A stretch of 64,000 nucleotides of DNA from Filosporella fistucella (Eukaryota > Ascomycota > Leotiomycetes > Helotiales): positions 3,348,001-3,412,000 of the forward strand of contig JAQJZZ010000010.1 in the NCBI GenBank assembly GCA_030077755.1, written 5' to 3'. The translations under genes and the position numbers were made by a program. Under the pieces are notes generated by a model. That model did not search any database, was not told the origin of the DNA, and saw only the letters and a program-made list of their open reading frames with translations. This document shows positions 58,357-64,000 of the stretch, piece after piece. Position 1 is the first letter of the stretch, and the number at the start of each line of letters is the position of its first letter.

Positions 58357-61300
58357 TCAGACATACGTATCCCTCCTTCCCCCATAAATAGTACGCGATC
58401 TCCTGCTCGGTCTGACACGATCATCGTATCGCTCCAACACGCCATAATCCTCTGGTACCGGCCTATAATTCTTCGGAGTCTTTCGCCACAATTTGCCAAA
58501 TCCCTCCCAGAAATTACTAAATTCTCCTGCCCAGATCAAACATATAGTGATGATTAGAACTGTTAATGGCAAAGCTGTCGCCCAGAAGACCCATTGGTCG
58601 ACCTCCATGTTTCGTACATCGTTAGTGTTCATGCCGAGGATACCGGCTACTGTGCTTAGGGGGAGGAAAATGATAGTTACAATCGTGAAGGCGTATACTG
58701 CTGCTTCTTGACGGTCTTTATTGGAGTCGATCTTTTGGATGTTCTGTTATTATTAGAAATATGGTCTTTGCATTCAGAGGGACAATTACCCATTCCCCTA
58801 AGTCAGTCGCCCGATCACGAATCTGCCCGAAATCATTGAGTCGTTTGTGGACCAAAGTTAAGGCTTCTTGCACAAGAAGGCCTTTGACTCCACTTGGACT
58901 GAGTGCTTGCTGCTGTGGATCAGAACCGGCAGGCGATTGCTGATATACCGGAGGTAAAGGTGAATGGTATTGTGGAGATGGATCATCATCGTTGTATACT
59001 GCTCGTCTTGTATATGGCGAGTTCTGTGCATATGACCTTGAGCGGTTTCCTGATGTCACAAGGTGGGTCGCATGTGAAACTCTGCTCCGAATCTCTGGTT
59101 GGGCGGAGAATGCTTGAGCCTGCCTGAGAACTTTGCTTTGGATCTCAAGGGTCTCCGTTATGACTGCTATTTCTTGCTTCATACAGTCTAGTCGGTCTTG
59201 ATGCCCACGATCCAGAGGATTTGCGTCCATATCAGATTCCTGTTTGATTGATTAATTAAATCTACTAGACATAAGAAACACTTACAAGTCCTTTCAAATA
59301 TTCCATATACACCTCAGAGATATCCTTTCCAGTGTCAGTAGTATCTTGTGCAAGTTGGAAAGTGATCAAAGATGCTAGATCGAATGGTGAAAAGACAACA
59401 TAGTCAGAGAGCTTGACATCGGATAATTGTCGGACAGTCTTTCGCATTCCTAAATCGAGCAGATCATGACATAAGGAAATATGATGCTCGAATAGCTCTA
59501 TATTCTGGGGTGTGTACAGCAAAGCCATCACAAGATGAAGCCATGCTGTAGATAACTCTTCAGGTAGCTCAATATTAATAGAGTCAGATACTTCAATATA
59601 AGACAGCAATTCTCGAAATGGTGTTGTCTTTTGACTTATCAGTGTCAGCCATTCCAATATGGTTGCTGCGTCTATTGAAGGCATTTGAAATTCGTCTGTC
59701 GGAAACTCAACGCCGATTGAAGCCATTGCCTACAGGTTTTAGCATATGTTGAAACATGGTGAGTGAATTGAAGAATACGTACATTCAACGATGAGGTGAC
59801 TGCCGCCCAATAATTGCCAATTGTTGTGCCTTCCGTCTCGGAAGGGAAGAAGAATTGGAACAATGCATCGGCGGCATTCAAAATATCAACTTTCATCTCA
59901 AACCATTCACGTTGTGTCTGAGTGCTACTCCGTCCTAGAGCTTCCACTCTTGTTCTAGCAATATACTCATAGGCGTTTCTTCTACGTCCCGACGAGGAGT
60001 CTCGGTAAGTACAGCGATCGTTCATACTTGTCTTGTGTTTGAGAAATGCATCCATTTCGTCTAGGTCGGCTTCTGGGCTTCGGTTCGACCACGTAAAAAC
60101 ATGGAAGCCATCCTTCAGTAGCAAATTGACTGAACGGCCTGATCGGCGATTTGTATGTTCCCCTACCCGTAGATTCAAGTTCGCAGTTGATGGAGGTGAC
60201 TGCGGTTCAGCGGGTGTTTGTGCGTCAGTATCTTGGTTTGGGGTTTCTTCCGAAAGTGGTTCCTCCAGCAAGATGCCTTTTGTAGATTCCTTGGTGGTCG
60301 ACCTGTCAAGTCAGCCCAGGCTGTAATTTGCTGTATTCTAGAGCACTGACCTCGACTCGAGCGACAAACGTAAACCAGACTTTTTAGCCACAGCCAAATA
60401 TTTGGACCAGTCGCCTGGTTTGATAGTCTTTTCATTATACTTAACCTCAAAATTTCGAGGCCAGTATTCCCAAAAATGGGAAATAAACGACTGGAAAAGC
60501 CTGAGCTTATTTCTGGGGAGGATTTATAGGTCAATCAACTTACAAACCATGTTTGACACCGATCTACCGGCAACGACCAAGCTACACCCTTGCTAGATAC
60601 CAAAATATTAGGAGGTACAGAGTTGGAAGACTCAGAAAGTGATGCTGGGATGAGTTTGATAGCCTCTCCCTGCATGAAGGATTTGGAATAGCGCGAACAT
60701 GATATCAAGAGAGCTTCGCGTGTCAGTTTTAGAAGTTATGAGGGTACTCTAGCTTACAGTCATCAAGGATAAGCAACCATACTTGGGCAATATGAAAACA
60801 ATGTTCGTTTGGGGTATCAGTTAATTGACATACTGCCTGTTGTAAGTCTCTCTTCTTTTCAGTCGACCAATACCGAGCTTGCAAAAGCGTTTTCATTGGG
60901 TGTGATGATATTCGTAAGCCCGATTGTTGGCCATACTTCTCAAGACAGAAATATGGCACACACATCCACGAAATATTTCTTGCTTTGGAGGCTTTTGGTT
61001 TCACTTCTCCTAAAATGGTATCCGGAGTAAAAGAAGGCGTCATGTAGCGTGTCTTCAATTGTTTGGAAAATTGCAAGGGGCTGTCGTACTTCTTGTATGT
61101 GCGGCCCAGCAATCTCGAGACAGCATTTCGTTCCAAATCAGTAAGACCAGCAATATTTAGAACATTTCTCTACAAGCGATATCAGCAAGTGTGTATTCGA
61201 GAGATGAATAGTCACCGACCTGGAACTGCTCGAAATCCATATTCTTGTCTTCAAAATGCCTTAAAACGTCAGCAACAGGTTTTTGTTATTGGGATCATAC

Positions 61301-62380
61301 TTACACCCATTGAAAAATTGGCGTTGCTCCTTTGCCGTTTGTTGGAGCAATTTCGGGTAAGGTAGCAAGTTGGACCTTGTGAATGCCTCCGAGAATGCCA
61401 TCGCCAGTATACTGCGAGCGATACACACGAGTCGTTGAACCCGGTTCATCACCAATCTTCCTAGCAATTTCCTCTGTAGAATCTCCATTCTCAGAGATAT
61501 CGGACCCAGACCCGACACTCTCAGGACCTACACTTTTGCTACGACGTGAAAGGGAGAAAGAGTAGGCTTCCGAGTTAACATCGAAGTCAGAACGATCCTC
61601 TTCATCTGAGTACTCATCCGCATAGAGCCTGTCGTTTACTATAGGAGATGCAGCCATCCTGTTACTAATTCTTACTTGTCGAAGGCGTGATGATCTGGAT
61701 CTTTCACCACGACGATAATGAACAGAAGGGTAGCTTGGATCGTCCTCTCCAACGGACGAGTAAGGCGAAGGAGTCCTTGAGCGCTCATATCGACCATGAG
61801 TTGGAGGCTTCCATCGACCATCATATCGTTGACTACGACTTGGACGGTCCTCTGATACATATATCGGTTCTCCCGGACGACTAACACGAGCGTTGGTTGA
61901 AATATAATCATCGGCAGGAGAAAAAGGGTTGATTCTCGACCTAGAAATAGGAGGGGGAGGTCGGTCATAACCATTATAATCTTCCTCTATCACGACCCTC
62001 TCTCGGGGAAGGGGTGGCCGCATGTCGCCATCAAAATCTCTCTCTGCGACCCTTGATCTCATCCCATTTGGATGAGATGGGAAAGGACGCCTCTCGTAGC
62101 CACCAAAGTCCCTTTCAATCACGTAAACATCCTCATCGTCATCAGCGACGTATGGTCGTGGACGTCTCCGAGGTTCAATTGAATCTCGTCTCTCAGGCAG
62201 CGGTTGACGAGTTGCTCGTCCATCTCGACGTCCAGAAACGGTACGGGAAAGGCCCGCCGGTGAGTTCTCAAATCGAACAGGCAGGGTGTCCGCCCGACGA
62301 GGTGGTCGAGGTTGAGGAGGCGGAGATGGAGATGGAGATATAGGTGGAGGTGAATCAATAGGATTTGCGTACTCTGACAT
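58357..62380 (-). CDS. CorA-family (Alr/Mnr2-like) Mg2+ transporter with long N-terminal extension
   Basis: Nine-exon model: 62380-61305, 61259-61220, 61169-60758, 60713-60544, 60505-60351, 60302-59783, 59729-59286, 59239-58790 and 58743-58357, giving 1217 aa; all frames close. The C-terminus has two membrane helices; the first ends in VAGILGMN, with the diagnostic GMN at 1126-1128, and the second is ALPLTVLIITICLIWAG. It is followed by a basic tail (RPSRRSRTIYGGRR). The soluble part includes SRLLGRTYKKYDSP, ISWMCVPYF, HCFHIAQVWLLILDD and EVEALGRSS-like helices typical of fungal CorA-like proteins. The first ~360 residues are Arg/Pro/Asp/Ser-rich with three degenerate repeats. A conventional Mg2+ channel is expected, but these large fungal members are not well studied. 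The exon 4/5 junction was chosen to avoid a stop (donor GTAAGT at 60543). Confidence 0.88.
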
Positions 62381-63477
62381 GGGAAGAGATGTTTATCGAT
62401 GCACAGGGTTTGTACAAAAAGCCTAAAAACGCAAACTATCCAAATTTCAACACATGTCCAAAAGAGGGCAATATAGCTTCTTAGTCGCTAGCAGCCTAGC
62501 TGAGCTCTGTTAGGCTATCAATAGACACTTCCTTGGAAAAAAATGTGTCCTTTTGAAAGCATCTCATAAGAATATAGAAATTTTGTGTATGTGATATATT
62601 ATGGATTAAATAGAAGAAATTAGATGAGCTTGTGAGAAATACAATTAGGTGATGGATTTTCAGCTCGAGGATATTTGGGGGCTGGACTAGACCAAATGTG
62701 GAAATAGGTAATCACTTCTCATGTGTTTAGACCACATGATCTTTGGATGTGCGATGCAGATTGTCGAGTATATAACCAATTAAAATAGCATAAATACACC
62801 GTAATTGTATATTATTCTAAGGTTTCGGTGTTCTCAAGAGACCTAGTCGTGAGATAGAAGTACAACGTAGTAGTAGTGCTTTATCAGCTATGTCTAATTT
62901 GAAATTCGGATACAATCACATGTCAATTGTTTATCTGCAAGCCGCTTCGTATTCTCCTTACTATCAGAATACCTATTAGGTATCGAATCAGGTGGGAAGC
63001 GGTAGGCATATGTATTGATAATGTGTGTCAGTCCTAAATAAAGATTAAGCGGCTACTATAACAGAGACATCCTCCATGTAGATTTGAGTCACTTCTTTAG
63101 ACCAGTTGCAAAGTAGCGAATATGAACCAAGTTAAAGAGCTATCATGCGTGAGAGAGACTTCTCCTTTTCTGAGCTTCTACAAGTGCAATGCCTGGCAAA
63201 TGTAATCACGATAATCCCTTAAGCCTTCAAAGTCGCAATCAAGAGATCAAATGAATTGCATCGCTTATCATATCAATTCTTCTATCTTAGCAAGCATCTA
63301 GCCTGCCCCATCCTTTATGCCCAAAATCCCTAGGTATAGCAGCACATCGAAAGGTGTCATTTCATTAAAGGGCAGTAATAAGTTTTCTCTCCCATGCTTT
63401 CCGTACATCCCACACTATTTTGTACAGTGATGCCTGATGCACCAATAATTCATACATCCCTCTCATTGGATCATAGC
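62381..63477. other. Intergenic, CorA-like gene promoter and rer1 3' flank
   Basis: 1.10 kb of AT-rich DNA on the upstream side of the CorA-like gene. There are no long ORFs. I see no repeat or RNA gene. Confidence 0.5.
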
Positions 63478-64000
63478 TCAATTGCTGTTCTTGTTATACT
63501 TCGCTTTGCCGAATGAGAATGGAACGTAGCGGTATTTAATCATATGTTGGATTTGTCGTCGCACTGTACCCCCACTATTAGCATATTTCATTCCTTTTTG
63601 TCTAAATTTAGAGCAATGACTTACTCGTCAATGTGAAGAGAATCAACCAGTAAACCACCAAGACCGGCCAGAACACTGGGACATCGAAAATGGAGAACCA
63701 TGTGCATGTGAATCCGATAGCAATAGCTCTTGTAGCCGAGTACCAGAACTTGAATTCGGGAAGTCTTCGAATGAAAGGTCTGAATTCCTCGTCTTGCTTT
63801 GTTGGGAGTCCTCCTGCAGCACCATCCTCCATCTCGTTATCTATAACCTCATTGCTGGGATCGAACTTTGGTTGTAAGAAGGCGAGGAAAAGGTTCAGGA
63901 GGTAGATTCCGAGTGAGTAGGCCACTGTCTCCAATTAGTCTCATATTCAATCCCGCGATGTCGAGAGGGTGAGCATACCGATATACCATCCTTGCGCCAC
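63478..64000 (-). CDS. rer1: ER retrieval receptor Rer1 (5' end beyond the window)
   Basis: Three exons are visible: the 3' end of one at 64000-63979, then 63924-63625 and 63563-63478. Together they encode the C-terminal ~135 residues in frame. [19 protein letters not shown] and [11 protein letters not shown] are Rer1 hallmarks, followed by [21 protein letters not shown], two membrane helices and the C-terminal [23 protein letters not shown]. Rer1 is a four-helix Golgi protein that returns ER membrane proteins and unassembled subunits through COPI vesicles. The N-terminal exons lie past the window edge. (Quoted runs are kept short; the EFRPF block is residues that follow an acidic loop.). Confidence 0.92.

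Noticed and set aside
1..64000. tRNA genes, transposons or CRISPR-like arrays
   Set aside because: By eye I found no tRNA-type paired arms with a GTTCRANNC loop, no transposase block and no regular spaced repeats; a dedicated scan could still find a small RNA gene.

Overview
The window is nuclear DNA from a filamentous ascomycete. Its genes carry many short introns, mostly about 48-110 bp, with GT...AG borders and CTAAC-type branch sites. The identifiable proteins are fungal: Pus7, Dbp8, an Mkk-type MAPKK, Paf1, a Bor1-type anion transporter, the m-AAA protease Afg3, a CorA/Alr-type Mg2+ transporter and Rer1. Gene style and protein similarity recalled from memory suggest a leotiomycete, perhaps Sclerotiniaceae, but that is inference. 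Most exon models were assembled by hand from splice signals and reading-frame continuity; their summed lengths are divisible by three and the encoded family motifs are continuous across junctions.

Layout. 1-13.9 kb: an orphan S/T-rich ORF, pus7 (-), an SRA-YDG protein (-), a small ABM-domain protein (+), an eight-exon SAM-dependent methyltransferase (+) and the cell-wall-integrity MAPKK (-). 13.9-21 kb: a 2.8-kb divergent intergenic region, then dbp8 (+) and a six-exon HSL-type alpha/beta hydrolase (+). 22-38 kb is an accessory-looking stretch. It holds a decayed fungal gene (22.1-24.4 kb), a tandem array of four small membrane/coiled-coil paralogs with a shared C-terminal WGEP...YPA signature (27.4-30.4 kb), a DHCR24-like FAD oxidoreductase with a mitochondrial-type leader (-), a decayed polytopic membrane protein gene (+), a decayed cytochrome P450 (-) and an Erg26-like 3-beta-HSD/SDR (-). 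38-64 kb returns to conserved genes: paf1 (+), a Zn2Cys6 regulator (-), an S/T-rich single-pass membrane protein (-), a DUF676-type lipase/esterase-like protein (+), bor1 (+), afg3 (+), a nine-exon CorA-like transporter (-) and the 3' part of rer1 (-, cut by the window end).

The housekeeping genes cover rRNA processing and RNA modification, transcription elongation, mitochondrial proteostasis, ion transport and ER retrieval; they are not visibly a pathway. The best candidate for something undescribed is the four-gene WGEP array: all on one strand, 0.4-0.6 kb apart, each one or two membrane segments followed by a charged helical region and a nearly invariant tail. The three relics around it carry premature stops, most explicable as CAG/CAA to TAG/TAA (CpA to TpA) changes, which suggests past repeat-induced or similar mutation. 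Two intact sterol-type enzymes flanking a dead P450 could be what is left of a small metabolic cluster.
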